Below are positions 41,026-49,445 of a stretch of 64,000 nucleotides of DNA, one piece after another. The stretch lies in the NCBI RefSeq assembly GCF_002237655.1, contig NZ_NOKT01000021.1, positions 1 to 64,000 on the forward strand, written 5' to 3'. Positions within the stretch are counted from its first letter, which is position 1, and every line of letters starts with the position of its first letter. Position numbers and translations under genes: made by a program. The DNA is from Streptomyces sp. XY006. Lineage in GTDB: Bacteria > Actinomycetota > Actinomycetes > Streptomycetales > Streptomycetaceae. The notes under the pieces are model-generated. The model was given only the letters and a program-made list of their open reading frames with translations, did no database searches and was not told the DNA's origin.

Positions 41026-42180
41026 TCAGTAGCCGAAGTTCTGCGTCCACCAAGGGCCGCCCGAGCCGAGTTCCACTCCGACTCCCAGGGTTTTGAAGTC
41101 GCAGTTCAGGATGTTGGCGCGGTGGCCGGGGCTGTTCATCCAGGCGTCCATGACGGCCGCCGCGTCGGCCTGGCCGCGGGCTATGTTCTCGCCGCCCAGG
41201 TTGGATATCCCGGCCTTCTCGGCCCGGTCCCACGGCGTCCGGCCGTCCGGGTCGGTGTGGTCGAAGAAGCCCCGCGCGGCCATGTCCTCGCTGTAGTTCT
41301 GGGCGAGTCCGGCCAGCGCGCTGTTGGCGGCGACCGGGCTGCAGCCCACCTTGGCGCGCTCCTCGTTCACCAGCGACAGCACCTGCGCCGCCGCCGCGGA
41401 CTCCCCGGAGAGGGCCGCGGAGGAGTCGGGCTTGCGCGGAGCCCTCGTGGCCGTGCGGGACGGCGTGTCGGCCGGCTTCTCGCTGGGCGTGGCCGCCGGC
41501 TTCTTCTTCTCCGGCGCCTTCTCCTGCGTCTTCTCGGTCTTCTCCGGCGTCTTCGTCGGGGCGGCCGACGACTTCGAGGCGGAGGGCGAGGGCGAGACGG
41601 TGCGCTCGGCGTCCCGGCTGGTGGGCGAGTCGTCCCGGCTCTCGGCGCTGCCGGACGTGCCGCCCTGCTCGGTCGGGAAGCTCGTCGGGGTGTTGCCGGC
41701 CTGGACGTCCTCGGTGCCGCTGCCGCCGCCGAGCTTGTAGTTCTCCAGACCCGGCACCGCGCCCGTGGCGACGGCGACCGTGCCGAGCGCCACGGCGGCG
41801 GACACGCCGAGCAGCCCGGTGCGCATCGGGCGGGCGGTCTTCTTCCGGCGGCGGTGCGCGCCCGCGCGGCGGCTGCCGCCGTCGGGGGTGAAACCGTCGG
41901 AGCCGAAGTCGCCGGTGCCGAAGTCGCCGGTGCCGAAACCGCCGCTCGCGAAGACGGCCGTCTCCGTGAAGCGGTCATCGGCCGCGGAGGCCTCCGCCCC
42001 GTACAGATACGCCTCGCTCCTGGCGTAGGTCTCGGCGTACGCCTCCGGGTTCAGATACGGCGCGATGCCCATCGTCGGGGCGTCGTCCGCGGCGGAGTAC
42101 AGCGGGTCGTGGCCCTCCGCGTAGTCGTCGGCGCGGCCCGTGGCGGCGCGGCCGGCGTCGGAGCGTCGGTGGCGTCCCAT
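41026..42180 (-). CDS. Membrane-anchored CAP-domain (SCP/PR1-like) protein
   Basis: 384 residues. The N-terminal cytoplasmic part (~1–115) holds the repeated FGTGDFGTGDFGSDGF and a basic RRAGAHRRRKK before a single TM (~120–140, TGLLGVSAAVALGTVAVATG). A Ser/Thr/Pro/Lys-rich wall-spanning linker (~160–260) leads to the CAP domain (~265–384): VLSLVNEERAKVGCSP, FFDHTDPDGRTPWDR, NIARGQADAAAVMDAWMNSPGHRANILN and a C-terminal WWTQNFGY. Such proteins are displayed outside the membrane; molecular function is unknown. ATG 42180. Confidence 0.92.
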   Translation of the reverse strand: MGRHRRSDAGRAATGRADDYAEGHDPLYSAADDAPTMGIAPYLNPEAYAETYARSEAYLYGAEASAADDRFTETAVFASGGFGTGDFGTGDFGSDGFTPDGGSRRAGAHRRRKKTARPMRTGLLGVSAAVALGTVAVATGAVPGLENYKLGGGSGTEDVQAGNTPTSFPTEQGGTSGSAESRDDSPTSRDAERTVSPSPSASKSSAAPTKTPEKTEKTQEKAPEKKKPAATPSEKPADTPSRTATRAPRKPDSSAALSGESAAAAQVLSLVNEERAKVGCSPVAANSALAGLAQNYSEDMAARGFFDHTDPDGRTPWDRAEKAGISNLGGENIARGQADAAAVMDAWMNSPGHRANILNCDFKTLGVGVELGSGGPWWTQNFGY

Positions 42181-42341
42181 GTCCTGGCCTTCCTCGTCCT
42201 GGCGGTCGACTCGTCCTCGAGATCAACACCAAACTCACTCGATCGTGTGAGTTTCATATGAGATTCGTTGAGGGGGGACGGTACCGCATGGCGCAAGTGG
42301 AGGAAGTGCCCGGAGGGAGATTGGGCGGTTAGGTTGCAGGC

Positions 42342-42623
42342 ATGAGCGAGGATGTGCGATTGGTTGCCTGGGTGCGAGGACGCGTCCAAGGTGTGGGTTT
42401 CCGCTGGTTCACGCGGGCCAAGGCCCTGGAGATCGGCGGCCTGAGTGGTTTTGCTCTCAATTTGGGCGACGGCCGGGTCCAAGTCGTCGCGGAGGGCGCC
42501 CGCGAGGGCTGTCAAGGGCTGCTGGAGTGGCTCCACAGTGACGACACGCCCGGCCGCGTGGACGGCGTCACCGAGATCTGGGACACACCCCGCGGCGGCT
42601 ACGAGGGCTTCGCCATCCGTTGA
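42342..42623 (+). CDS. acyP: Acylphosphatase
   Basis: 93 residues. The catalytic loop GRVQGVGFRWFTRAKA (~14–29, Arg) and the Asn of FALNLGDGRVQVVAEG (~37–52) are present, as is the C-terminal FAIR. It hydrolyses carboxyl-phosphate bonds in small metabolites. ATG 42342. Confidence 0.95.
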   Translation: MSEDVRLVAWVRGRVQGVGFRWFTRAKALEIGGLSGFALNLGDGRVQVVAEGAREGCQGLLEWLHSDDTPGRVDGVTEIWDTPRGGYEGFAIR

Positions 42624-42825
42624 ACCCTCACCGGGCGGCGGCTGCCCGACCGCCCGCCGCGGGGGTGCGCGGAGTCGCCCCGGACGGAAACCTGCTGGTG
42701 ATTGCCGAGAACCGCTTGCCTTGGCGGGCGCCAGCCGCAAGGATGATCGCCACGCCCCGAGGGCCCGCTGAAGTCGCCGCGCCGCCGTTCCAGGCCGTGT
42801 GCGCCAGGGTCGCCCGCCAATACGG

Positions 42826-42961
42826 GGCGTGATCGTGTTGACCGTCAAACTTTTTGGTGAGACGCTGAAAGCACCCCGCGCACCTTAGCTGTTTGGCATG
42901 GCTGAACGGCAGCACAACTGAAGGCCCTGCCAAGCCGCGGGTGCGAATCCCTCACGACCCA
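42826..42961 (+). ncRNA. Possible structured RNA with tRNA-like T-arm (unassigned)
   Basis: In the 378-bp gap between acyP and the coiled-coil gene. A T-arm-like hairpin gggtgcgaatccc (42939–42951) follows a 6-bp pairing ttggca (42893–42898)/tgccaa (42928–42933), and ggcgtga (42826–42832) can pair with tcacgacc (42953–42960) with one bulge. I could not complete a cloverleaf, anticodon arm or CCA, so it is not called a tRNA. It could be a tRNA relic or a small RNA. The rest of the gap shows nothing. Confidence 0.25.
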
Positions 42962-43001
42962 ACCGCATCGGTCGGTCACTCATTGTGGAGGACCATCCAT
43001 C

Positions 43002-43205
43002 ATGGCAAAGGCGCTTCTCGGTTACGTCGGCGGCTCCGACCCTCGACTCCTCGCCGAGATGCGACGGCTCCAGCAGCGCGTCCAGGACCTGGAATCCGAG
43101 CTCGTACGGATCCAGGCGGAGAACGAGGCGCTGACGGCTGCCGCTTCTCACGACAGGATCATGGAGAGCGTTGACGCACACCAGGCGGAGCCTGCGCTCA
43201 CCTGA
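43002..43205 (+). CDS. Small conserved coiled-coil protein
   Basis: 67 residues. MAKALLGYVGGSDPRLLAEM is followed by a heptad-like helix RRLQQRVQDLESELVRIQAENEALTAAA (~20–48) and a polar tail. ATG 43002 has ggagg 9 nt upstream, which supports real translation. A strong terminator follows (43278–43300), so it forms its own small unit upstream of smc. No domain recognised beyond the coiled coil; a partner or scaffold role is possible. Confidence 0.82.
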   Translation: MAKALLGYVGGSDPRLLAEMRRLQQRVQDLESELVRIQAENEALTAAASHDRIMESVDAHQAEPALT

Positions 43206-43277
43206 TCACTGCACCGCTCCACATCGGCACAGCAGTGGTTGGGAAGCCCGTAACAACCGCTGAGTTGTCAGAAGTGC

Positions 43278-43310
43278 AAGGGACGCCACCGGCGTCCCTT
43301 CTTTCTTTCC
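43278..43310 (+). terminator. Intrinsic terminator before smc
   Basis: Perfect 10-bp stem aagggacgcc / ggcgtccctt with a 3-nt loop followed by ctttcttt. Confidence 0.9.
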
Positions 43311-43417
43311 CCCGCGCATCCTTTCACCGTCTTTAACGTCTGGTGTGCCCTGCGCGTTCAGCGGCGAAACCGTGGGTTCATGGAGTGAGACGAACCCGGG
43401 CGGTAGAGTCCGGCGGC

Positions 43418-46400
43418 GTGCACCTCAAGGCCCTGACCCTCCGCGGGTTCAAGTCGTTCGCCTCGGCGACCACCCTCCGGTTCGAGCCGGGGATCACGTG
43501 CGTCGTCGGACCGAACGGCTCGGGCAAGTCCAACGTCGTCGACGCGCTCAGCTGGGTCATGGGCGAGCAGGGCGCCAAGTCGCTGCGCGGCGGCAAGATG
43601 GAGGACGTCATCTTCGCCGGCACCACCGGCCGCCCGCCCCTGGGCCGCGCCGAGGTGTCCCTGACCATCGACAACTCCGACGGGGCGCTGCCCATCGAGT
43701 ACGCCGAGGTCACCATCACGCGGATCATGTTCCGCAACGGCGGCAGCGAGTACCAGATCAACGGCGACACCTGCCGCCTCCTCGACATCCAGGAACTGCT
43801 CTCCGACTCCGGCATCGGCCGCGAGATGCACGTCATCGTCGGGCAGGGCCAGCTCGACTCCGTGCTGCACGCCGACCCCATGGGCCGCCGCGCCTTCATC
43901 GAGGAGGCCGCCGGCGTCCTCAAGCACCGCAAGCGCAAGGAGAAGGCGCTGCGCAAGCTGGACGCGATGCAGGCCAACCTCGCGCGCGTGCAGGACCTCA
44001 CAGACGAGCTCCGGCGGCAGCTCAAGCCGCTCGGCCGCCAGGCCGCCGTCGCGCGCCGGGCCGCCGTCATCCAGGCCGACCTGCGCGACGCCCGGCTGCG
44101 CCTGCTGGCCGACGACCTCGTCCGGCTCCGCGCAGCCCTCCAGGCCGAGGTCGCCGACGAGGCCGCGCTGAAGGAGCGCAAGGAGGCCGCCGAGCAGGAG
44201 CTGCGCAGGGCGCTCCAGCGCGAGGCCCTCCTGGAGGACGAGGTGCGGCAGCTGACGCCGCGCCTGCAGCGCGCCCAGCAGACCTGGTACGAGCTCTCCC
44301 AGCTCGCCGAGCGGGTGCGCGGCACGATCTCCCTGGCCGACGCCCGCGTCAAGAGCGCCACTTCCGCGCCCCCCGAGGAACGGCGCGGGCGCGACCCCGA
44401 GGACATGGAGCGCGAGGCCGCCCGCATCCGCGAGCAGGAGGCCGAGCTGGAGGCGGCCCTGGAAGCCGCCGAGCGTGCCCTGGAGGACACCGTCGCCCAC
44501 CGGGCCGAGCTGGAGCGCGAGCTGGCCCAGGAGGAGCGGCGCCTGAAGGACGCCGCCCGGGCCATCGCCGACCGGCGCGAGGGCCTGGCCCGGCTCAGCG
44601 GCCAGGTCAACGCGGCCCGCTCCCGCGCGGCCTCCGCCCAGGCCGAGATCGAGCGCCTGGCCGCCGCCCGCGACGAGGCGCACGAGCGTGCCGTCGCCGC
44701 GCAGGAGGAGTACGAGGCCCTCAAGGCCGAGGTCGACGGCCTCGACGCGGGCGACGCGGAACTCGCCGAGCGGCACGAGGAGGCCAAGCGGCGACTGGCG
44801 CAGGCCGAGGCCGCCCTCACCGCGGCCCGCGAGGCCAGCACGGCGGCGGAACGCCGGCGCGCCGCCACCCAGGCCCGCCACGAGGCCCTGGCGCTCGGCC
44901 TGCGCCGCAAGGACGGCAGCGGCATACTGCTGGCCGCGAAGGACCGCCTCACCGGCCTGCTCGGCCCGGCGGCGGAACTCCTCACGGTGGCCCAGGGCCA
45001 CGAGGCCGCCCTGGCCGCCGCGTTCGGGGCGGCGGCGGATGCCGTCGCGGTCACGTCCCCGGCATCCGCGGCCGACGCGATCCGGCTCCTCCGCAAGCAG
45101 GACGGCGGCAGGGCCACCCTGCTCCTGGCAGGAGACGACGCCCCCGGGGGCGCGGGGAACCGCGCGACCAGCGACAACGGCCCCGCGGACGCCCGCCACA
45201 CCTACGCCGCAGACCTGGTCCGCGGCCCCACGGACCTCATGCCCGCCGTCAGACGGCTCCTGCACGGCATCGTCGTGGTCGACACCCTCGAAGACGCGGA
45301 AAGCCTCGTCTACACCCACCCGGAGCTCACCGCCGTCACCGCCGAAGGCGACCTCCTCGGCACCCACTTCGCGCACGGCGGCTCCGCCGGCGCCCCCAGC
45401 CTCCTCGAGGTGCAGGCCTCCGTCGACGAGGCCGCCGCCGAACTGGAGGAGCTGGCCGTCCGCTGCGAGGAGCTCACCGAGGCCCAGCACGCGGCCGCAG
45501 AGCACCGCACGGAGTGCGCCGCCCTGGTCGAGGAGCTGGGGGAGCGGCGCCGGGCCGCCGAGCGGGAGAAGTCGGCCGTGGCCCAGCAGCTCGGGCGGCT
45601 CGCGGGCCAGGCGCGTGGGGCCACCGGGGAGGCGGAACGCGCCACCGCCGCCGCTGCCCGGGCCCAGGAGGCCCTGGACAAGGCGCTGCAGGAGGTCGAG
45701 GAGCTCGCCGAGCGGCTGGCCGTCGCCGAGGAGATGCCGATCGAGGAGGAGCCCGACACCTCCGTGCGCGACCGGCTCGCCGCCGACGGTGCCAACGCCC
45801 GCCAGACCGAGATGGAGGCCCGGCTCCAGGTCCGTACGCACGAGGAACGGGTCAAGGGCCTCGCCGGGCGGGCCGACTCCCTCGACCGGGCCGCCCGCGC
45901 GGAACGCGAGGCACGCGCGCGTGCCGAGCAGCGGCGGGCCCGGCTGCGGCACGAGGCGGCCGTCGCGGAGGCCGTCGCCTCCGGCGCCCGGCAGCTGCTC
46001 GCCCACGTCGAGGTGTCCGTCGCCCGGGCCGACGCCGAGCGCACCGCCGCCGAGGCCGCCAAGGCCCTCCGCGAGCAGGAACTCGCCCGCGCCCGCACCG
46101 AGGGACGCGACCTCAAGGCGGAACTCGACAAGCTGACGGATTCGGTCCACCGCGGCGAGGTACTCGGTGCCGAGAAGCGGCTGCGGATCGAGCAGCTGGA
46201 GACCAAGGCACTGGAGGAGCTGGGTGTCGAACCGGCCGGGCTCGTCGCGGAGTACGGTCCGCACCAGCTCGTGCCGCCCTCGCCCCCCGCCGAGGGCGAG
46301 GAGCTGCCGGAGGACCCCGAGCACCCCCGCAACCGGCCGAAGCCGTATCACCGTGCCGAGCAGGAGAAGCGCCTCAAGGCGGCCGAGCGTGCCTACCAGC

Positions 46401-46996
46401 AGCTCGGCAAGGTGAACCCGCTCGCGCTGGAGGAGTTCGCGGCGCTGGAGGAACGCCACCAGTTCCTCAGCGAGCAGCTGGAGGACCTGAAGAAGACCCG
46501 TGCCGACCTGCTCCAGGTCGTCAAGGAGGTCGACGAGCGCGTCGAGCAGGTCTTCACCGAGGCCTACCGGGACACCGCCCGGGAGTTCGAGGGTGTCTTC
46601 AGCCGGCTCTTCCCCGGTGGTGAAGGGCGACTGGTGCTGACCGACCCCGACAACATGCTCACCACGGGCGTGGACGTCGAGGCCCGCCCGCCGGGCAAGA
46701 AGGTCAAGCGGCTGTCGCTGCTCTCCGGCGGGGAGCGGTCGCTGACGGCCGTGGCGCTGCTCGTGTCGATCTTCAAGGCACGCCCCAGCCCGTTCTACGT
46801 CATGGACGAGGTCGAGGCCGCCCTCGACGACACCAACCTCCAGCGGCTCATCCGGATCATGCAGGAGCTGCAGGAGGCCTCGCAGCTGATCGTGATCACC
46901 CACCAGAAGCGGACGATGGAGGTCGCCGACGCGCTGTACGGCGTCTCCATGCAGGGCGACGGTGTGTCGAAGGTCATCTCCCAGCGCCTCCGCTAG
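43418..46996 (+). CDS. smc: Chromosome segregation protein SMC
   Basis: A 1192-residue condensin ATPase that loads at parS/ParB and compacts the chromosome with ScpAB. Walker A is GPNGSGKSN (31–39), followed by the Q-loop region and two long coiled-coil arms (~165–500 and ~670–1020) around a hinge (~505–660). The ABC signature LSGGERSLTA begins at 1102 and Walker B VMDEVEAALDD lies near 1130. The hinge carries an inserted-looking GGAGNRATSDNGP segment (~575–590). GTG 43418 is chosen because VHLKALTLRGFKSF is the family N-terminus; tagagt ends 8 nt before it, hinting at a leaderless transcript. Confidence 0.97.
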   Translation: MHLKALTLRGFKSFASATTLRFEPGITCVVGPNGSGKSNVVDALSWVMGEQGAKSLRGGKMEDVIFAGTTGRPPLGRAEVSLTIDNSDGALPIEYAEVTITRIMFRNGGSEYQINGDTCRLLDIQELLSDSGIGREMHVIVGQGQLDSVLHADPMGRRAFIEEAAGVLKHRKRKEKALRKLDAMQANLARVQDLTDELRRQLKPLGRQAAVARRAAVIQADLRDARLRLLADDLVRLRAALQAEVADEAALKERKEAAEQELRRALQREALLEDEVRQLTPRLQRAQQTWYELSQLAERVRGTISLADARVKSATSAPPEERRGRDPEDMEREAARIREQEAELEAALEAAERALEDTVAHRAELERELAQEERRLKDAARAIADRREGLARLSGQVNAARSRAASAQAEIERLAAARDEAHERAVAAQEEYEALKAEVDGLDAGDAELAERHEEAKRRLAQAEAALTAAREASTAAERRRAATQARHEALALGLRRKDGSGILLAAKDRLTGLLGPAAELLTVAQGHEAALAAAFGAAADAVAVTSPASAADAIRLLRKQDGGRATLLLAGDDAPGGAGNRATSDNGPADARHTYAADLVRGPTDLMPAVRRLLHGIVVVDTLEDAESLVYTHPELTAVTAEGDLLGTHFAHGGSAGAPSLLEVQASVDEAAAELEELAVRCEELTEAQHAAAEHRTECAALVEELGERRRAAEREKSAVAQQLGRLAGQARGATGEAERATAAAARAQEALDKALQEVEELAERLAVAEEMPIEEEPDTSVRDRLAADGANARQTEMEARLQVRTHEERVKGLAGRADSLDRAARAEREARARAEQRRARLRHEAAVAEAVASGARQLLAHVEVSVARADAERTAAEAAKALREQELARARTEGRDLKAELDKLTDSVHRGEVLGAEKRLRIEQLETKALEELGVEPAGLVAEYGPHQLVPPSPPAEGEELPEDPEHPRNRPKPYHRAEQEKRLKAAERAYQQLGKVNPLALEEFAALEERHQFLSEQLEDLKKTRADLLQVVKEVDERVEQVFTEAYRDTAREFEGVFSRLFPGGEGRLVLTDPDNMLTTGVDVEARPPGKKVKRLSLLSGGERSLTAVALLVSIFKARPSPFYVMDEVEAALDDTNLQRLIRIMQELQEASQLIVITHQKRTMEVADALYGVSMQGDGVSKVISQRLR
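45147..45176 (+). repeat. Dispersed Streptomyces repeat captured inside the smc hinge coding sequence
   Basis: The core gcggggaaccgcgcgacca, inside an otherwise conserved gene, matches the intergenic copy at 34569–34598 in all but a few bases. It is in frame and encodes GAGNRATS, a low-conservation loop of the Smc hinge. Confidence 0.7.
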
Positions 46997-47036
46997 ATGA
47001 GTGTGCGCTACACCGTTCTCACCTGCAACCCTTCAT

Positions 47037-47161
47037 GACTTCAACACTTGAACACATCCCTGACACACTCCTGCCTCAGATTCACAGCAGCTGACCTATT
47101 GACTTCGAAACTTGAAGGCATAGTCTCGGCAACGTTCCTTTTACCTTCAGGTACCTTCAGG
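47037..47161 (+). promoter_or_regulatory. glcP promoter region with paired direct repeats
   Basis: A -35/-10 pair ttgact (47099–47104) and tagtct (47121–47126) has a 16-bp spacer. The 16-mer gacttcaacacttgaa (47037–47052) recurs as gacttcgaaacttgaa (47101–47116), overlapping the promoter. Downstream, taccttcagg is repeated in perfect tandem (47142–47161). These look like regulator sites for the sugar transporter gene; the regulator is not identifiable from sequence. Confidence 0.55.
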
Positions 47162-47219
47162 TGGACCTCGAAGGGCTGAACCCCCTCCGGCAGCGTTGCC
47201 GGTGGCCCGAGGAGTACAC

Positions 47220-48638
47220 GTGACCAGCACAGCGCAGGCACCCAAGTCAGGAGCCGGGACGGCTCACCCCGATCATCTCGGGCACGTCATCTTCATCGCG
47301 GCGGCGGCCGCGATGGGCGGTTTCCTCTTCGGCTACGACAGCTCCGTGATCAACGGCGCCGTCGAGGCCATCCGTGACCGCTACGACGTCGGCTCCGCGG
47401 CCCTCGCCCAGGTCATCGCCATCGCCCTGATCGGCTGCGCCATCGGCGCCGCGACCGCCGGCCGGATAGCCGACCGCATCGGCCGCATCCGGTGCATGCA
47501 GATCGCCGCGGTGCTGTTCACCATCAGCGCCGTCGGCTCCGCGGTCCCCTTCGCGCTGTGGGACCTCGCCTTCTGGCGGGTCGTCGGCGGCTTCGCCATC
47601 GGCATGGCCTCCGTGATCGGCCCGGCCTACATCGCCGAGGTCGCCCCGCCCGCCTACCGCGGCCGGCTCGGCTCCTTCCAGCAGGCCGCGATCGTCATCG
47701 GCATCGCCGTGTCGCAGCTGGTCAACTGGGGCCTGCTCAACGCCGCCGACGGTGACCAGCGCGGCAAGCTGATGGGCCTGGAGGCCTGGCAGGTCATGCT
47801 GGGCGTCATGGTCGTCCCGGCCGTGCTGTACGGCCTGCTCTCCTTCGCGATCCCCGAGTCCCCGCGCTTCCTGATCTCCGTCGGCAAGCACGAGCGCGCC
47901 CGGCAGATCCTCGGCGAGGTCGAGGGCAAGGACGTCGACCTGGACGCCCGTGTCGCCGAGATCGAGGGCGCCATGAAGAGCGAGCACAGGTCGAGCTTCA
48001 AGGACCTGCTCGGCGGCAGCTTCTTCTTCAAGCCGATCGTCTGGGTCGGCATCGGCCTGTCGGTCTTCCAGCAGTTCGTCGGCATCAACGTCGCGTTCTA
48101 CTACTCCTCGACGCTGTGGCAGTCGGTCGGCGTCGACCCGACGGACTCGTTCTTCTACTCCTTCACCACGTCGATCATCAACATCGTCGGCACCGTCATC
48201 GCGATGATCTTCGTCGACCGCGTCGGCCGCAAGCCGCTCGCGATCATCGGCTCGATCGGCATGGTCGTCGGTCTGGCGCTGGAGGCCTGGGCGTTCTCGT
48301 ACCACCTGGTCGACGGCAAGCTGCCCGCCGCGCAGGGCTGGATCGCCCTGATCGCCGCGCACGTCTTCGTCCTCTTCTTCGCCCTGTCCTGGGGTGTGGT
48401 CGTCTGGGTCATGCTCGGCGAGATGTTCCCCAACCGGATCCGCGCCGCCGCCCTGGGTGTGGCCGCCGCCGCGCAGTGGATCGCCAACTGGGCCATCACC
48501 GCGAGCTTCCCGTCGCTGGCCGACTGGAACCTGTCCGTGACGTACGTGATCTACACGGCGTTCGCCGCGCTCTCGATCCCGTTCGTCCTGAAGTTCGTCA
48601 CCGAGACGAAGGGCAAGTCCCTGGAGGAGATGGGCTGA
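47220..48638 (+). CDS. glcP: Glucose permease (MFS sugar:H+ symporter, GlcP-like)
   Basis: A 472-residue MFS sugar porter with 12 predicted TM segments. Sugar-porter signatures are clear: FGYDSSVINGAV (~42–53), GRIADRIGRIRCM (~88–100), PAYIAEVAPPAYRGRLGSFQQ (~138–158), PESPRFLISVGK (~217–228), QQFVGINVAFYYS (~283–295), DRVGRKPLAIIG (~334–345) and FVTETKGKSLEEM at the C-terminus. Length and place next to smc match GlcP1 of S. coelicolor, the main glucose uptake system for glucose kinase signalling. GTG 47220 follows gaggag. Confidence 0.93.
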   Translation: MTSTAQAPKSGAGTAHPDHLGHVIFIAAAAAMGGFLFGYDSSVINGAVEAIRDRYDVGSAALAQVIAIALIGCAIGAATAGRIADRIGRIRCMQIAAVLFTISAVGSAVPFALWDLAFWRVVGGFAIGMASVIGPAYIAEVAPPAYRGRLGSFQQAAIVIGIAVSQLVNWGLLNAADGDQRGKLMGLEAWQVMLGVMVVPAVLYGLLSFAIPESPRFLISVGKHERARQILGEVEGKDVDLDARVAEIEGAMKSEHRSSFKDLLGGSFFFKPIVWVGIGLSVFQQFVGINVAFYYSSTLWQSVGVDPTDSFFYSFTTSIINIVGTVIAMIFVDRVGRKPLAIIGSIGMVVGLALEAWAFSYHLVDGKLPAAQGWIALIAAHVFVLFFALSWGVVVWVMLGEMFPNRIRAAALGVAAAAQWIANWAITASFPSLADWNLSVTYVIYTAFAALSIPFVLKFVTETKGKSLEEMG

Positions 48639-48699
48639 GCCCGTCCCACGCACTCGGGGAGGAGGGCCAAGTCCCCGCTGCCCCTCTCCCCGTGACCCG

Positions 48700-48740
48700 C
48701 CGCCGCCCCGGTTCGGCCACTGCCCGAGCCGGGGCGGCGG
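48700..48740 (+). terminator. glcP terminator
   Basis: 17-bp stem ccgccgccccggttcgg / ccgagccggggcggcgg with one G·U pair and a 7-nt loop, between convergent genes. Confidence 0.8.
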
Positions 48741-48767
48741 TCCGTCGTCCCACCGGGGCGACACGTC

Positions 48768-49145
48768 TCACCAGACGATGACGCCACCCTCGATCACCCG
48801 GGCGTGCAGGGCGGCCACCTCCAGGTTCCGCAGCCGTCTCACCAGCCCCCGCCGGTGTTCCCCGAACTCCCGCGGCCCCCGTGTGCTCTCGGCGATAGCG
48901 TCGAGCCGGTCGCGCAGCAGGGCCACCTCGCGCAGGAACTCCGCGACGTCCTCGACCTCTATCTCCAGGTCGTCACCGGCCAGCACCGGCAGGAAGCGGG
49001 CGCCCGCCGCACGCACCGCCTCCGACCCCCACACCGCGGTCCGCCAGGACTCGAACCCGACCGAGTCGTCGCGCCCCTCGGGGACGTCGAGGATCCGCAG
49101 CCGTCCGTCCGGCTCGCGCACAAACACGTCGACCGACAAGCTCAT
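48768..49145 (-). CDS. Hypothetical protein, possible toxin–antitoxin-like or immunity-type small protein
   Basis: 125 residues, soluble, mostly acidic. An N-terminal beta segment (MSLSVDVFVREPDGRLRILDVPEG) is followed by a DDSVGFESWRTAVWGSEAV stretch and helices with DVAEFLREVALLRDRLDAIAES and RRGLVRRLRNLEVAALHARV. The FESWRTAVWGS pattern recalls actinobacterial Imm-like small proteins, but I do not recognise a defined family. ATG 49145. Convergent with glcP; no partner toxin is adjacent. Confidence 0.7.
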   Translation of the reverse strand: MSLSVDVFVREPDGRLRILDVPEGRDDSVGFESWRTAVWGSEAVRAAGARFLPVLAGDDLEIEVEDVAEFLREVALLRDRLDAIAESTRGPREFGEHRRGLVRRLRNLEVAALHARVIEGGVIVW

Positions 49146-49193
49146 GCCCCCAGTGGATCACCGGGCAGGCGCGGCGGGCCACCCCTTATGAGC

Positions 49194-49445
49194 CCGGTTC
49201 CAGCCCTCCGGACCCGGCAGCGCGCCCGGTCTCAGCCCTCCGCGCCCGGCAGCGTGCGCGAATTCGGCCCTTCAGGCCCGGGGAAGCATCCGGTCTTGGC
49301 CTCCCCAGGCCCGGGCAGTCCCGGTCTCAGCGCCCAGGCCCGGCAGCGCACCCGGTCCCAGCCCTCCGGGCCCAGCAGCACCCGCGGTCCAAGCCCCCGG
49401 CCCGGGTCCGCACCCCGTCTCAGTCCTCCAGGGCCGGCAGTACCC
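49194..49445. repeat. Degenerate tandem repeat, ~8 units of 30–32 bp
   Basis: The consensus 'ccggtctcagccctcc' followed by 'ggcccggcagcg'-like sequence recurs at about 49194, 49226, 49258, 49290, 49321, 49352, 49384 and 49414. The last unit covers the stop and final codons of the LLM oxidoreductase gene (stop at 49420–49422). The remaining 49146–49419 interval has no gene. Confidence 0.75.

Noticed and set aside
40820..41032. 70-codon open frame crossing the terminator after the oxidoreductase gene
   Set aside because: It spans a strong bidirectional hairpin and has random composition.
42893..43174. 93-codon open frame before and over the coiled-coil gene
   Set aside because: Overlaps a better-supported gene in another frame, and its Pro/Arg content looks like translated structural RNA.
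43358..46903. 1181-codon open frame opposite smc
   Set aside because: Antisense shadow of the Smc coiled coils; no motif and no start context.
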